64,000 bases of DNA from the NCBI RefSeq assembly GCF_004310285.1, contig NZ_SISF01000030.1, positions 124,001 to 188,000 of the forward strand, given 5' to 3'. The position numbers and the translations under genes are program-made. This document shows positions 48,399-58,181 of the stretch, one piece after another; position 1 is the first letter of the stretch, and each line of letters opens with the position of its first letter. The notes under the pieces are model-generated. The model was given only the letters and a program-made list of their open reading frames with translations, ran no database searches and was not told the origin of the DNA. This stretch comes from Agrobacterium cavarae (GTDB lineage Bacteria > Pseudomonadota > Alphaproteobacteria > Rhizobiales > Rhizobiaceae).

Positions 48399-48925
48399 AT
48401 GCGTTTGTAAAAGAAGGTCGTGTCGCAGTAACGCCCATCGGGGAAGAGCGCGAAATCCGGGATGACGCCGGCGCGTTGCCAGCCGAAGCGCGGATAGATG
48501 GCTTCGGCCTCACTGCCTGTTGCCGTATCCAGCACGAGAAGCGTCCGACCAAGGCCTGCCGCCTCGGCTTCCACATGCGCCATCAATCGGCGTGACAAAC
48601 CAAGACCACGGGCTGTTCGATGGATCAGCAGCTTCATCACGTCACCCCGGTGAGGCTGGTTGGGCTTGGTGGCAAGACCCACCTGAACCGTGCCAACCAC
48701 CTTGCCATCGCGTTCCGCCACCGCATGGAGTGTCGTGCCACGGCCCACCGCTTCTGCAACATCCTGCCAGAAGCTGCATGCGTCGTCTGGCCCGAAGGGC
48801 AGCATGAAGCCGACGGACGCCCCACCATTGACGCAGTCCGACAGGACGTCGCAAAGATCCGGCAGGGCATTCAGTGTCTCCTGGCGGTCTAAAAGCCGGA
48901 TGTTTATAATGTTCTCTTCCATCAT
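48383..48925 (-). CDS. GNAT-family N-acetyltransferase
   Basis: 180 residues, one acetyltransferase domain: GKVVGTVQVGL, the acetyl-CoA loop RTARGLGLSRRLM (a Q/RxxGxG/A variant) and LVLDTATGSEAEAIYPRFGW followed by the aromatic strand FFYKRIG. Substrate unknown. Its start overlaps the stop of the XRE-cupin regulator by four bases, so the regulator probably controls it. Confidence 0.87.
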   Translation of the reverse strand: MMEENIINIRLLDRQETLNALPDLCDVLSDCVNGGASVGFMLPFGPDDACSFWQDVAEAVGRGTTLHAVAERDGKVVGTVQVGLATKPNQPHRGDVMKLLIHRTARGLGLSRRLMAHVEAEAAGLGRTLLVLDTATGSEAEAIYPRFGWQRAGVIPDFALFPDGRYCDTTFFYKRIGPAE

Positions 48926-49503
48926 ATGCGCTTTCTCTGGTCCAGCACGACGGCATAGCGAGCGGGACTATCGGACGGATTGTGAAAAATGTGGCCCTCG
49001 CCAACGGGCATGAAAAGGCAGTCACCCTGCTCTAGCGGGTAGGTCTGCTCTCCAAGCGTCATGTGGAGCACGCCCTCAAACAGCCAGACATATTGGGTCA
49101 TGCCCTTGCTGGCCGGGTGGGGCGGGAAGCTGACGCGCGCGGATGCGGGCAACGAAACTTCGACGATGTCGACATCCGAGCCCATGCGGGGTGGCGAAAT
49201 GGCGCGGCGGACATAACCGGTTTCCGGATCTTTCCACGTCGGTTGATCGCTTCGTTTTACCAGCGGCGATGGCGGCGCCTCACCTTCGGCGAAAAACTGT
49301 GACAACGAAAGGCCGAGTGCGGCGCAGATGCGCGCAAGCAATGATGCGGTGGGGCTCGCCTCGCCTCTTTCGATGCGGGATATCATGGCGCGGCTCACGC
49401 CGGACGCGGTTGCAAGTCCATCGAGCGTTAGTCCACTTTGCTCTCGCAGAAGCTTCAGCCTTGCGGCGATTACCGGTTCAAGCGGGTCACTTTGATTTTC
49501 CAT
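48922..49503 (-). CDS. XRE-family regulator with C-terminal cupin
   Basis: 193 residues. Helix-turn-helix at about 10-65 (LREQSGLTLDGLATASGVSR, ISRIERGEASPTASLLARIC) and a cupin domain at about 105-190 (FPPHPASKGMTQYVWLFEG, GEGHIFHNPSDSPARY). Same architecture as repressors that sense a small metabolite through the cupin. First gene of a two-gene unit with the acetyltransferase. Confidence 0.88.
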   Translation of the reverse strand: MENQSDPLEPVIAARLKLLREQSGLTLDGLATASGVSRAMISRIERGEASPTASLLARICAALGLSLSQFFAEGEAPPSPLVKRSDQPTWKDPETGYVRRAISPPRMGSDVDIVEVSLPASARVSFPPHPASKGMTQYVWLFEGVLHMTLGEQTYPLEQGDCLFMPVGEGHIFHNPSDSPARYAVVLDQRKRI

Positions 49504-49542
49504 GATAAGAGAATATTCGATCTTATAATGGAGTCAATGGAC

Positions 49543-49581
49543 AAAAAGGAAGCCGGGACGTGTCGCGCACTCCGGCTTCCT
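49543..49581 (-). terminator. rho-independent terminator of the ugp operon
   Basis: On the minus strand AGGAAGCCGG (49581-49572) pairs with CCGGCTTCCT (49556-49547) around a 15-base loop and is followed by TTTTG. It begins about 10 bases after the ugpC stop in the direction of transcription. Confidence 0.85.
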
Positions 49582-49590
49582 CACCTTTGA

Positions 49591-50694
49591 TCAGACGCTT
49601 GCCCGTTCGACTTGCGGCTGCGCACTTTCCTCGTTGAGCCTGACATCGATCCGCTTGCCGGTCTCCTTGTCGAAAAAATGCAGCCTGCCGGGATTGATGG
49701 TGAGCGCGAAGATTTCCGGAAGCTCCAGTTCGGCGGAAAGCGCCACCGTCAGTGGCTGATCGCCAACGACGCCATGTACCAGTCGCTGCGAGCCGAGCTC
49801 TTCGACATAATCGAGACGGAACGGCAAGGCTGGCTCATCACCATTTGCAATGCGCAAATCTTCCGCCCGTATGCCGACCGTTACCGGGCCGGAGGTCGGC
49901 GCAACACCGTTCAGCGACAGGACAGCAGGGCCGATCGCCAGACGATCACCATGCAGTTCGCCAGACAGAAGGTTCATTGCTGGAGAACCGATGAAGCTTG
50001 CCACAAAGGTGGAGGCAGGCGTGTGGTAGACATCGAGCGGCGCGCCGATCTGTTCGATCCGTCCCGCATTCAGCACCACGAGACGATCCGCCAGCGTCAT
50101 GGCTTCCAACTGGTCATGCGTAACATAGATGGAGGTGGTGCCAAGGCGGCGTTGCAGCCGCTTGATCTCACCGCGCATGGAGACGCGCAGCTTGGCATCG
50201 AGGTTGGACAGCGGCTCGTCGAAAAGAAAGGCTGCGGGCTTGCGCACGATGGCACGGCCCATGGCAACGCGCTGGCGCTGACCACCGGAAAGCGCCCGCG
50301 GCTTGCGCTCCAGATAGGGCTCGAGCTGGAGCATGCGTGCGGCCTCGGCCACACGCGCATCGATCTCCGCCTTTGGCGTCTTGCGGTTCTTCAGACCATA
50401 TTCGAGATTTTCGCGTACCGACATATGTGGGTAAAGCGCGTAATTCTGAAACACCATCGCGATGTCGCGCTCGGCAGGCTCCACATCATTGACGATGCGA
50501 TTGCCGATGCTGACGGTGCCTTCGGAGATTTCCTCCAGGCCAGCAACCATGCGCAGAAGCGTGGACTTGCCACAGCCGGACGGGCCGACGAGCACGATGA
50601 ACTCCCCATCCTTGATGGAGATATCCACATCATGAACGGCGCGCATGCCGTTGGAGTAATCCTTGCAGACCTGACTGATTTCGATCTCGGCCAT
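49591..50694 (-). CDS. ugpC: sn-glycerol-3-phosphate ABC transporter ATP-binding protein
   Basis: 367 residues. ATPase domain 1-235 with Walker [10 protein letters not shown], signature [15 protein letters not shown] and Walker [16 protein letters not shown], then a C-terminal OB-type regulatory domain (about 240-350), the MalK/UgpC architecture. Last gene of leftward ugpBAEC. Energises glycerol-3-phosphate and glycerophosphodiester import. Confidence 0.93.
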   Translation of the reverse strand: MAEIEISQVCKDYSNGMRAVHDVDISIKDGEFIVLVGPSGCGKSTLLRMVAGLEEISEGTVSIGNRIVNDVEPAERDIAMVFQNYALYPHMSVRENLEYGLKNRKTPKAEIDARVAEAARMLQLEPYLERKPRALSGGQRQRVAMGRAIVRKPAAFLFDEPLSNLDAKLRVSMRGEIKRLQRRLGTTSIYVTHDQLEAMTLADRLVVLNAGRIEQIGAPLDVYHTPASTFVASFIGSPAMNLLSGELHGDRLAIGPAVLSLNGVAPTSGPVTVGIRAEDLRIANGDEPALPFRLDYVEELGSQRLVHGVVGDQPLTVALSAELELPEIFALTINPGRLHFFDKETGKRIDVRLNEESAQPQVERASV

Positions 50695-50706
50695 TGTTGG
50701 TATCCT

Positions 50707-51549
50707 TTACTTATCGCTTTCGGTGAGGCCCTTGATGAACCAGCTCTGGAAGATGATGACGATCATCACCGGGGGCAGCATGGCGAGAACCGCAAGCGCG
50801 AAAGCCTCGTTATAATCGGGAAGTTGCGAACCGACCCAGACCTGCAGGATCGACTTGATGCCGCGCATCAGTGTGAAGAAGCTCTCATCATTGGTCATCA
50901 GCATGGGCCAGAGATACTGGTTCCAGCCATAGACAAACATGATGATGAAGATCGCTGCCACCATGGTGCGCGACAGCGGGATCAACACGTCAATAAAGAA
51001 CTTGATGGGGCCTGCGCCATCGATGCGCCCCGCCTCCAGCAACTCGTCCGGCACCGATTTGAAGAACTGGCGGAAATAGAAGGTGCCGGTGGCAGAGGCC
51101 AGAAGCGGGACGATGAGGCCGGTATAGGAGTTCAAAAGCCCCAATTTGCTCATCACCTCGTAGGACGGCATGATGCGCACCTCGAGCGGCAATAGCAGCG
51201 TGGTGAAAATGATCCAGAAGGCGAGCGTTGCGAAGCGAAAGCGGAAATAGACAATGGCGTATGCCGCCATCATCGACAGTACGATCTTGCCGACGGCAAA
51301 GCCGATGCCGAGGATCAGCGAGTTCATCACCATGCTGAAGCCGGTGACCTGGCCGGTGAAACCGCCCTTTTGTGTCAGCACCTTCTCATAGGTGGCGACG
51401 AAATTATTGCCTGGCGTCAGAGCCAGTCCATTCATGTGGATTTCGGCTGCGGTATGCGTCGAGGTCATGAAGGCAACGATGACCGGCAGGACCAGAAACA
51501 GCGAGCCGATGATCAGCACCAGATGGTCGAGAGGCTTTGTCTTGTACAT
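50707..51549 (-). CDS. ugpE: sn-glycerol-3-phosphate ABC transporter permease
   Basis: 280 residues, six helices. Inner-membrane-component motif: EAGRIDGAGPIKFFIDVLIPLSR at about 190-212, the EAA loop that docks on UgpC. 11 bases before ugpA's stop in the operon. Pairs with UgpA. Confidence 0.93.
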   Translation of the reverse strand: MYKTKPLDHLVLIIGSLFLVLPVIVAFMTSTHTAAEIHMNGLALTPGNNFVATYEKVLTQKGGFTGQVTGFSMVMNSLILGIGFAVGKIVLSMMAAYAIVYFRFRFATLAFWIIFTTLLLPLEVRIMPSYEVMSKLGLLNSYTGLIVPLLASATGTFYFRQFFKSVPDELLEAGRIDGAGPIKFFIDVLIPLSRTMVAAIFIIMFVYGWNQYLWPMLMTNDESFFTLMRGIKSILQVWVGSQLPDYNEAFALAVLAMLPPVMIVIIFQSWFIKGLTESDK

Positions 51550-51560
51550 GGGTCAACACC

Positions 51561-52532
51561 TCAACCGTAATGGATGCGTTTTTCGAGAAAGCGGAACTGC
51601 ATGACGGTCAGCACGAAGACCACGACCATCAGGATCACGGATTGCGCCGAGGAGCCGCCGATATCGTTTCCACGGAAACCATCGAGGAACACCTTGTAGA
51701 CCAGCGTGATCGGATTGTTCGCCGCCTTGTCCTTCACCATCACGTCGATGATGCCGAAGGTATCGAACAGGGCATAGGTAACGTTGATGATCAGCAGGAA
51801 GAAAGCAGTCGGCGCCAGAAGTGGCATGATGACGGTCCAGAAACGGCGAACGCCGGAGCGGCAATCAAGATAGGCCGCCTCGCGCACCGAGACCGGCACA
51901 CTCTGCAGGCCCGACAGGAAGAAAATGAAATTATACGGGATCTGCTTCCAGACCGAAACAAACACCATGGCGAAAGCCGTGTCGAAATAATTGACACCCA
52001 CCTGCATGTGCCAGCCGAAGAAGGCGGCGATCTTGACGAAGGGGCCGATATGCTGGTCGAAGAACATCATGCCGATCAGGCCCGCAACCGGCGGCGCGAT
52101 CGCATAGACCGAGATCAGCAACGTCTTGTAGGCTGAAGAACCGCGGATGACCGCGTCGGCCTTCACGGCCAGCAGCAGCCCTATCGCCAGCGAAAACACC
52201 GTAACGAGAATGGTGAATATGCCCGTAAACTTGGCGATGCTGAGATATTCGGCGCTGAAAAGCGCATCTGAGTAATTCGAAAAGCCGACGAAGGTCGAGC
52301 CGAAGCCGAAGGGATCCTCGATATAGAAGGAGGATTGGACTGCCTGGACGGACGGCCAGTAGAAGAACACGAAAATGACCAGAAGCTGGGGCGCGAGAAA
52401 GAGATAGGGCAGCAACGAAGGGGAAAACTGGACGCGCTTGGCCGTCTCTGCCGCCACGACAGGCTTCTTCGCTTTCGCGGCAAGACCGGGAAGAACCTGT
52501 GTGGCACTCGGTTGGGAGGGAACGTAGGTCAC
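51561..52532 (-). CDS. ugpA: sn-glycerol-3-phosphate ABC transporter permease
   Basis: 323 residues from a GTG at 52532, with AAGGAAGG nine bases upstream. A longer frame from 52673 adds a low-complexity N-terminus and has no ribosome site. Even so, about 25 residues precede the usual start. Features of the family: LLPYLFLAPQLLVIFVFFYWPS in helix 1, IEDPFGFGSTFVGFSNY, and EAAYLDCRSGVRRFWTVIMPLL as EAA loop. Six helices. Confidence 0.9.
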   Translation of the reverse strand: MTYVPSQPSATQVLPGLAAKAKKPVVAAETAKRVQFSPSLLPYLFLAPQLLVIFVFFYWPSVQAVQSSFYIEDPFGFGSTFVGFSNYSDALFSAEYLSIAKFTGIFTILVTVFSLAIGLLLAVKADAVIRGSSAYKTLLISVYAIAPPVAGLIGMMFFDQHIGPFVKIAAFFGWHMQVGVNYFDTAFAMVFVSVWKQIPYNFIFFLSGLQSVPVSVREAAYLDCRSGVRRFWTVIMPLLAPTAFFLLIINVTYALFDTFGIIDVMVKDKAANNPITLVYKVFLDGFRGNDIGGSSAQSVILMVVVFVLTVMQFRFLEKRIHYG

Positions 52533-52731
52533 GTCCGCAAACCTTCCTTGGTTATGGACCAGACATCTTGTGAAGGTGTCGGTCCCTGAATTTTGAGAGA
52601 GCGCTGCTTGTGTGCTGTGCGTCATGCTCTGCCATTGAGGCGAGGATGACGGAGCCTTGGAAGCGCCTTGCAATTGGAACGGACCTCCCCTCGATTATGA
52701 GGAGAGGTCCTTCGATAGGGTGACGGTATGA

Positions 52732-54030
52732 TCAGCCAGCGGTCTTGGCGAAACGAGCCAGAAGGTCGTTGCCTTCCTTCTCGATGATGTTGAAGGCGTC
52801 CTTGACGGAGACTTCGCCGGAGAAGATGCGGCCATACTCACGTTCCATGATGGCGCGGATCTGCGGGTAGAAGCCGAGGCGGTAACCCTTGGACCATTCG
52901 CCGCCTGGCAGCGAAAGCTGCTTGATGCCGACTTCGGCAACAGGCTGCTTCTCGTAGTAGCCTTCCTTCTTCGCCAGCTCGTAGGCTGCCTTGGTGATGG
53001 CCACGTAGCCGGTCGCTTCATGGTAGAACTTCTGAACTTCAGGCGAGGTGAGGAACTGGAAGAAGTCCGCTACGCACTTGTTTTCAGGCTCAGGCTTGCC
53101 GGACATGGCAAACAGGGCCGCGCCGCCGATGAAGGAGTTGGTGCCAGCGCCCTTGATTGCGCCCCAGTATGGCAGGAAGGTTGCCGAGAATGGCATCTGT
53201 GCTGTCTTCTGCAGACCGCCGAAGGAACCCGAAGAACCGATCCAGAGAGCGACCTTGTTTTCTTCGAATGGCTTCTGGTTGTCGTTCCAGCCGGCACCGT
53301 AGTAAGCGAAGTAGCCCTGGTCCTTCCACGACTTCAGCTTTTCGAACATCATGATGAGGTTCGGGTCGGTGACCTTGAGCTTGGTGTCGACGACGCTGTC
53401 ATAACCGTTGTTGTTAGTTGCGAACTGGACGTTGTTACGCGAGAAGAAGTTCTCTGTGAACTGCCAGGTCAGCTGCGACTGAACGAGCGGGATGAAACCG
53501 GCTTCCTTCAGCTTGGGCGCAATTGTCTCAAACTCTTCCCAGGTCTTCGGCGCTTCGACACCGGCCTTCTTCAGGGCGTCGGTGTTGATATACATGATCG
53601 GAGCGGAGGAGTTGAACGGCATGCCGACGAACTTGCCATCAGCTGCAGCGTAGAAGTAGCGAACGCCAGGAATAAAGGCTTCGCGATCGAACGTGTAGCC
53701 GGCCTTGGTGATGATGTCTTCTGCCGGGATGACGGCACCCTTGGCGTTGATGATGGTGGCGGCACCGGCATCGAAGACCTGGAGAATGTTCGGCTGCTCG
53801 CCGGAGCGGAAGGCGGCGATGCCGCTTGCCAGCGCTTCCTCATAGGAGCCCTTGGAAACGGGCGTCAACGCGCATGCGCTCTGCGCAGCGTTGAACTTCT
53901 GCGCGACCTCATTGATGACTTCGCCGTTACGGCCGCCCATGCCATGCCAGAAGGTGATGTTGGTTGCCGCCATGGAAGATGTTGCGGAAACGCTGAGGGC
54001 CATCGCGGCCATGGAAATTTTCTTGATCAT
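52732..54030 (-). CDS. ugpB: sn-glycerol-3-phosphate ABC transporter substrate-binding protein
   Basis: 432 residues, signal peptide 1-21 (SMAATNITFWHG at the mature start). Cluster-B extracellular sugar-binding fold: NGEVINEVAQKFNAAQSA, and FNSSAPIMYINTDALKKAG around 120-140. First gene of ugpBAEC; a PHO-box candidate lies 64-81 bases upstream. Captures glycerol-3-phosphate in the periplasm, a source of carbon and phosphate. Confidence 0.93.
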   Translation of the reverse strand: MIKKISMAAMALSVSATSSMAATNITFWHGMGGRNGEVINEVAQKFNAAQSACALTPVSKGSYEEALASGIAAFRSGEQPNILQVFDAGAATIINAKGAVIPAEDIITKAGYTFDREAFIPGVRYFYAAADGKFVGMPFNSSAPIMYINTDALKKAGVEAPKTWEEFETIAPKLKEAGFIPLVQSQLTWQFTENFFSRNNVQFATNNNGYDSVVDTKLKVTDPNLIMMFEKLKSWKDQGYFAYYGAGWNDNQKPFEENKVALWIGSSGSFGGLQKTAQMPFSATFLPYWGAIKGAGTNSFIGGAALFAMSGKPEPENKCVADFFQFLTSPEVQKFYHEATGYVAITKAAYELAKKEGYYEKQPVAEVGIKQLSLPGGEWSKGYRLGFYPQIRAIMEREYGRIFSGEVSVKDAFNIIEKEGNDLLARFAKTAG

Positions 54031-54093
54031 CTTTCGATCCTCTACCGCCCTTGTTGGGTGAGGATGCGAATAGGGACGTTCCGTGACGGGGAT

Positions 54094-54111
54094 TTTACAG
54101 TTTCATGTCAG
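54094..54111 (-). promoter_or_regulatory. PHO-box candidate upstream of ugpB
   Basis: On the minus strand CTGACAT-GAAA-CTGTAAA: two 7-base units with 4-base linker, the 11-base periodicity of PhoB boxes. First unit matches CTGTCAT in 6 of 7 positions, second in 5 of 7. Fits control of glycerol-phosphate uptake by phosphate starvation. Confidence 0.5.
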
Positions 54112-54171
54112 ATTTGTTACGTGAGAAGCTTCGAAATTGCAGGCCGATCGCGCCGGGCAATCGCAGGTAGA

Positions 54172-54726
54172 TCATTTATGTCCCGTCGAGCGCGCCGGGT
54201 TGCCGACGACGATGTCACCTGGCGCGACGCTCTTCGTCACAACCGAACCGGCACCGACGATGGCTCCATCGCCAATTGTCACGCCCGGCAGTATGATGGC
54301 GCCGCCGCCGATCCAGACATCGTTGCCGATCAATACCGACCGTGCCCTTTCGATCCCCTGCCCGCGCAACGTGATGTCGCGATGGTGATCGGCACAATAG
54401 ATGTGAACTCCGGGACCCAGCATGGAGCCCGCACCAATCTCGACCCTGCCAGAGTCGAGGATGATGCAGCCTGCATTGAGATAGACCCTTTCCCCCAGGC
54501 TGATATTGAGGCCGTAGCTGCAATGGAACGGCGCTTCGATGAAAGCGCTTCCCGCGGCCGATTTTAGAAGCTTGCCAAGCAGCGGGCCAATCGATCCACG
54601 CTCGTCCGGCGGCAGTATATTGTGCTGATGAACGGCAGAACGCGCCTTGACCCGAAGCGCGTCCAGCTCGTCATCGAGACAGCAATACCAGTCCCCAGCA
54701 GCCATCTTTTCACGTTCGCTCGACAT
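54172..54726 (-). CDS. sugar O-acetyltransferase (Maa/NodL type)
   Basis: 184 residues from the ATG at 54726, with GAGGA seven bases upstream. N-terminal Mac domain (about 5-60, [14 protein letters not shown]), then a left-handed beta-helix of hexapeptide repeats (about 75-180) with catalytic His in CADHHRD and the terminal [10 protein letters not shown]. Acetylates a sugar or oligosaccharide with acetyl-CoA; the exact acceptor is unknown. NodL of rhizobia is in this family, but no nod genes are near. Confidence 0.87.
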   Translation of the reverse strand: MSSEREKMAAGDWYCCLDDELDALRVKARSAVHQHNILPPDERGSIGPLLGKLLKSAAGSAFIEAPFHCSYGLNISLGERVYLNAGCIILDSGRVEIGAGSMLGPGVHIYCADHHRDITLRGQGIERARSVLIGNDVWIGGGAIILPGVTIGDGAIVGAGSVVTKSVAPGDIVVGNPARSTGHK

Positions 54727-54736
54727 GGAATCGTCC

Positions 54737-55105
54737 TCAAAAAGCATCGATGAAATGGACTGGCAGACGCCGCGGCAAGACAGCGACGATGTCAAAACGC
54801 AAAGACAACAGATGCGCATCTTTACGTCGTGCCAGCCAGAGATCGGCAGACGCGCGAATGCGCCGTTGCGATTGCGAGCTGACAGCATCAACCGCGCCAT
54901 TTTCCGATCGACGGGCCTTCACCTCGATAAAGGCGATGAGATCCTTGCGCCGGGCAATGAGATCGATCTCGCCAAGCGGCGTGCGATAGCGCAGCGCCAG
55001 GATGCGATAGCCTTTCAGCATGAGATAAAGCGCCGCCCAATATTCGGCAGCGTGGCCGCGTTTTTCCGCACGGCGTCTTTTCACATGCCGCGCATTAGCC
55101 GCCAT
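54737..55105 (-). CDS. yraN: YraN/UPF0102 family protein
   Basis: 122 residues, predicted nuclease-like fold: [46 protein letters not shown] with the D-ExK pattern of restriction-type nucleases. It overlaps rsmI by 11 bases and is followed after 10 bases by the acetyltransferase. Conserved rsmI-yraN neighbourhood in Proteobacteria. Function is not firmly known. Confidence 0.92.
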   Translation of the reverse strand: MAANARHVKRRRAEKRGHAAEYWAALYLMLKGYRILALRYRTPLGEIDLIARRKDLIAFIEVKARRSENGAVDAVSSQSQRRIRASADLWLARRKDAHLLSLRFDIVAVLPRRLPVHFIDAF

Positions 55106-56024
55106 GGCTGTCCTTCATGTCGAGCAGTCTCTGATAGAGTTCCTTGCGTGGCAAGCCGGTAAGCTTTGCCGCCTCGGCAGCCGCCTTGGCCGCCGGCATG
55201 GTGGAGACCAAATCCTTCAACAGCTTTTCGACATCCTCAATATCGGGGATGTCATCATAGGATGGCGGCTCGACGAGAAGCACGATCTCACCCTTCACCG
55301 TGCGGTCTTCGTCATAATAGTCCGCAAGCTCGCCCAAGGTCCCGCGACGGAACTCCTCGAAAGTCTTGGTCAGCTCACGGCAAACAACGGCGCGGCGATC
55401 GCGCCCAAGCACCTCGGCGGCGACACGCACGGATGCACCGATGCGGTGCGGGGATTCGAAAAAGATGAGCGTTGCCGGAATTTTCGAAAGCTCGGCAAAG
55501 CGGTCGCGCTTGCCCCGATCTTTTACAGGCAGGAACCCTGCAAACAGGAAGGCGTCGCTCGGCATGCCCGATCCGACGAGTGCTGCAAGCGGCGCGGAAG
55601 CGCCTGGAATGGGTACGACGCGATAGCCCGCGTCCAGCGCGAGCTGGCCGAGCCGGTAACCTGGATCGGACACGAGCGGCGTGCCTGCATCGGAAACGAG
55701 TGCCACCGACTTGCCCGCCTCTAGAGCCGCAATCAATCTCGGCCCTACCTCTTGGGCATTATGCTCATGATAGGCATAGGGGCGATTGCGGATGCCGTAG
55801 CGCTCCAGAAGGATGCGGGTAACGCGCGTATCCTCGCAGGCCAGAACATCGGCGGAGCTTAGCGTTTCGAGCGCGCGCAATGTGATGTCGCCAAGATTGC
55901 CGATGGGCGTCGCCACGAGATAGAGGGCATTCTCGAGCGGACGTGCCGGAACCGAAACGCCCGCGATGCGAAAGCTCTTGCCCGAAGACGTCTCCGTCTG
56001 GTCGTGGTTGGTTTCGTCTGTCAC
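55095..56024 (-). CDS. rsmI: 16S rRNA 2'-O-ribose C1402 methyltransferase
   Basis: 309 residues, tetrapyrrole-methylase fold. Motifs: [19 protein letters not shown] at 32-50, [26 protein letters not shown] and [11 protein letters not shown]. Methylates the decoding-centre cytidine of the small ribosomal RNA. GTG start at 56024, preceded by only a weak ribosome site. Cotranscribed with yraN. Confidence 0.95.
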   Translation of the reverse strand: MTDETNHDQTETSSGKSFRIAGVSVPARPLENALYLVATPIGNLGDITLRALETLSSADVLACEDTRVTRILLERYGIRNRPYAYHEHNAQEVGPRLIAALEAGKSVALVSDAGTPLVSDPGYRLGQLALDAGYRVVPIPGASAPLAALVGSGMPSDAFLFAGFLPVKDRGKRDRFAELSKIPATLIFFESPHRIGASVRVAAEVLGRDRRAVVCRELTKTFEEFRRGTLGELADYYDEDRTVKGEIVLLVEPPSYDDIPDIEDVEKLLKDLVSTMPAAKAAAEAAKLTGLPRKELYQRLLDMKDSHGG

Positions 56025-56283
56025 GGGTCAGTCCAATCTATTTTGCCATTCCAAGGAAGCACTTATGGGCAATCGGACGCGGCTGAACAAGCGCAAGATG
56101 TCACTCTTATCTGTGGATCACGCGCGTTAGCGGGGAATAGCAACGGCTAGCGGATGCTGGCCTCTTGCATTTCACACGATAACTCTGCCATTTTGCCTGT
56201 CCCATTATCCGGCATCAGGCCGGGAAAGACTATCTTGCCGATCCGGCACCGCCGGGTCGCAACGGTTGAAAGCGGTAGCGTCC

Positions 56284-57402
56284 ATGCGTATTACTCTTGA
56301 GCGGTCCAACCTTTTGAAGTCGCTGAACCACGTGCATCGCGTGGTCGAACGGCGCAACACTATTCCGATCCTGTCGAATATTCTGCTGCGCGCATCCGGC
56401 GCCAATCTGGACATGAAGGCGACCGACCTCGATCTGGAAGTGACAGAAGCGACACCGGCCATGGTGGAACAGGCGGGTGCGACGACCGTGCCGGCCCATC
56501 TGCTTTATGAAATCGTCCGCAAGCTGCCGGACGGGTCGGAAGTGCTGCTCGCGACCAATCCCGACGGTTCTTCGATGACGGTGGCGTCCGGGCGCTCCAA
56601 GTTCTCGCTGCAGTGCCTGCCGGAAACGGATTTCCCTGACTTGACCGCGGGCACCTTCAGCCACAGCTTCAAGCTGAAGGCCACCGATCTCAAGATGCTG
56701 ATCGATCGCACGCAGTTCGCCATTTCCACCGAAGAAACCCGCTATTACCTCAACGGCATCTTCTTCCACACGATCGAAAGCGGCGGCGATTTGAAGCTGC
56801 GCGCTGTCGCGACAGACGGCCACCGGCTCGCGCGCGCCGATGTCGATGCGCCTTCCGGCTCCGAAGGCATGCCTGGCATCATCATTCCGCGCAAGACGGT
56901 CGGCGAATTGCAGAAGCTGGTCGACAATCCTGAGCTGGAAGTCGCTGTCGAAGTGTCCGACGCCAAGATCCGTCTGACCATCGGCGACATCGTCATGACC
57001 TCCAAGCTCATCGACGGCACCTTCCCCGACTATCAGCGCGTCATCCCGACGGGCAACGACAAGGAAATGCGCGTCGATTGCAGCAGCTTCGCCAAGGCCG
57101 TGGATCGCGTCTCCACCATTTCCTCGGAACGCGGGCGTGCCGTCAAGCTCGCCTTGACCGACGGGCAGTTGACGCTGACCGTTAACAACCCGGATTCGGG
57201 AAGTGCGACGGAAGAAGTGGCTGTTGGCTATGAGAACGATCCGATGGAGATCGGCTTCAACGCCAAATATCTCCTCGACATCACGGCGCAATTGTCCGGC
57301 GAAGATGCGATCTTCCTGCTGGCCGACGCAGGCTCGCCGACGCTGGTACGTGATACGGCGGGGGATGATGCGCTCTACGTGCTGATGCCGATGCGCGTGT
57401 AA
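56284..57402 (+). CDS. dnaN: DNA polymerase III beta subunit (sliding clamp)
   Basis: 372 residues, the standard alphaproteobacterial length. Three clamp domains; N-terminal MRITLERSNLLKSLNHVHRVVERRNTIPIL and C-terminal YVLMPMRV, which contacts clamp-binding peptides. The ATG at 56284 is preferred over 56266 since it opens the conserved domain. No dnaA or recF is beside it, as usual in Rhizobiales. A strong terminator follows. Confidence 0.96.
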   Translation: MRITLERSNLLKSLNHVHRVVERRNTIPILSNILLRASGANLDMKATDLDLEVTEATPAMVEQAGATTVPAHLLYEIVRKLPDGSEVLLATNPDGSSMTVASGRSKFSLQCLPETDFPDLTAGTFSHSFKLKATDLKMLIDRTQFAISTEETRYYLNGIFFHTIESGGDLKLRAVATDGHRLARADVDAPSGSEGMPGIIIPRKTVGELQKLVDNPELEVAVEVSDAKIRLTIGDIVMTSKLIDGTFPDYQRVIPTGNDKEMRVDCSSFAKAVDRVSTISSERGRAVKLALTDGQLTLTVNNPDSGSATEEVAVGYENDPMEIGFNAKYLLDITAQLSGEDAIFLLADAGSPTLVRDTAGDDALYVLMPMRV

Positions 57403-57416
57403 AACAACAATCTTGG

Positions 57417-57452
57417 AAAAAAGCCGGCGGAATTTTCCTCCGGCTTTTTTTG
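57417..57452 (+). terminator. rho-independent terminator of dnaN
   Basis: AAAAAGCCGG (57418-57427) pairs with CCGGCTTTTTT (57440-57450) with an extra GGAA/TTCC pair in the loop, followed by T's. Compact GC-rich stem with T-run, 20 bases after the dnaN stop. Confidence 0.9.
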
Positions 57453-57573
57453 GCTCCAGCATTGCGATAAGTTTTTCCACTTGCGACATTTTGCTTTTGA
57501 TTTGCGCCATACGAGACAAGATGTCGCCACAGTTTCAACAAATGGTGTTTGACGACAACTAAGGGGACAAAAA

Positions 57574-58167
57574 ATGGGACTGAGCCTGAAAGAACGCTTC
57601 GGCCGAAAATTCGAAGAAGAAATCCGCTTCTTCAAGGGGATGGTCAATCAGCCGAAAAAAGTCGGTGCGATCGTTCCCACCTCCGGCATTACCGCGCGGC
57701 GGATGGCAAGCGTCATCAACCCTCATTCAGGCCTTCCCGTTCTCGAACTTGGACCCGGAACCGGCGTTATCACCAAAGCCATCCTCGGCCGCGGTCTTCG
57801 GCCCGATCAGGTGACGGCAATCGAATATTCGACGGATTTCTATCAGCAGCTTCTGCGCAGCTATCCCGGCGTGAACTTCATCAATGGCGACGCCTTCGAT
57901 CTGGACAAGACGCTGGGCGAGCAGAAGGACCAGATGTTCGACTGCGTCATTTCCGCCGTTCCCATGCTGAATTTTCCGATGGCTGCGCGAATCAAGCTAC
58001 TGGATGAGCTGCTGAACCGCGTCCCGCACGGCCGTCCCGTCGTTCAGATTTCCTATGGCCCGGTCTCGCCGATCGTGGCGCAGCCTCACCTCTATCATAT
58101 CCGCCATTTCGACTTCGTGGTGCGCAACATTCCGCCTGCGCAGCTGTGGACCTACACCCGCACCTAG
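57574..58167 (+). CDS. pmtA: phosphatidylethanolamine N-methyltransferase
   Basis: 197 residues, Rossmann-type methyltransferase. SAM motif I is VLELGPGTGVITKAIL at about 55-70. The N-terminal FFKGMVNQPKKVGAIVPTS matches Sinorhizobium-type PmtA, which methylates phosphatidylethanolamine stepwise to phosphatidylcholine at the inner membrane. About 30 bases precede the ATG with AAGGGGAC. Confidence 0.9.
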   Translation: MGLSLKERFGRKFEEEIRFFKGMVNQPKKVGAIVPTSGITARRMASVINPHSGLPVLELGPGTGVITKAILGRGLRPDQVTAIEYSTDFYQQLLRSYPGVNFINGDAFDLDKTLGEQKDQMFDCVISAVPMLNFPMAARIKLLDELLNRVPHGRPVVQISYGPVSPIVAQPHLYHIRHFDFVVRNIPPAQLWTYTRT

Positions 58168-58181
58168 TCTAATCTTTGGGG

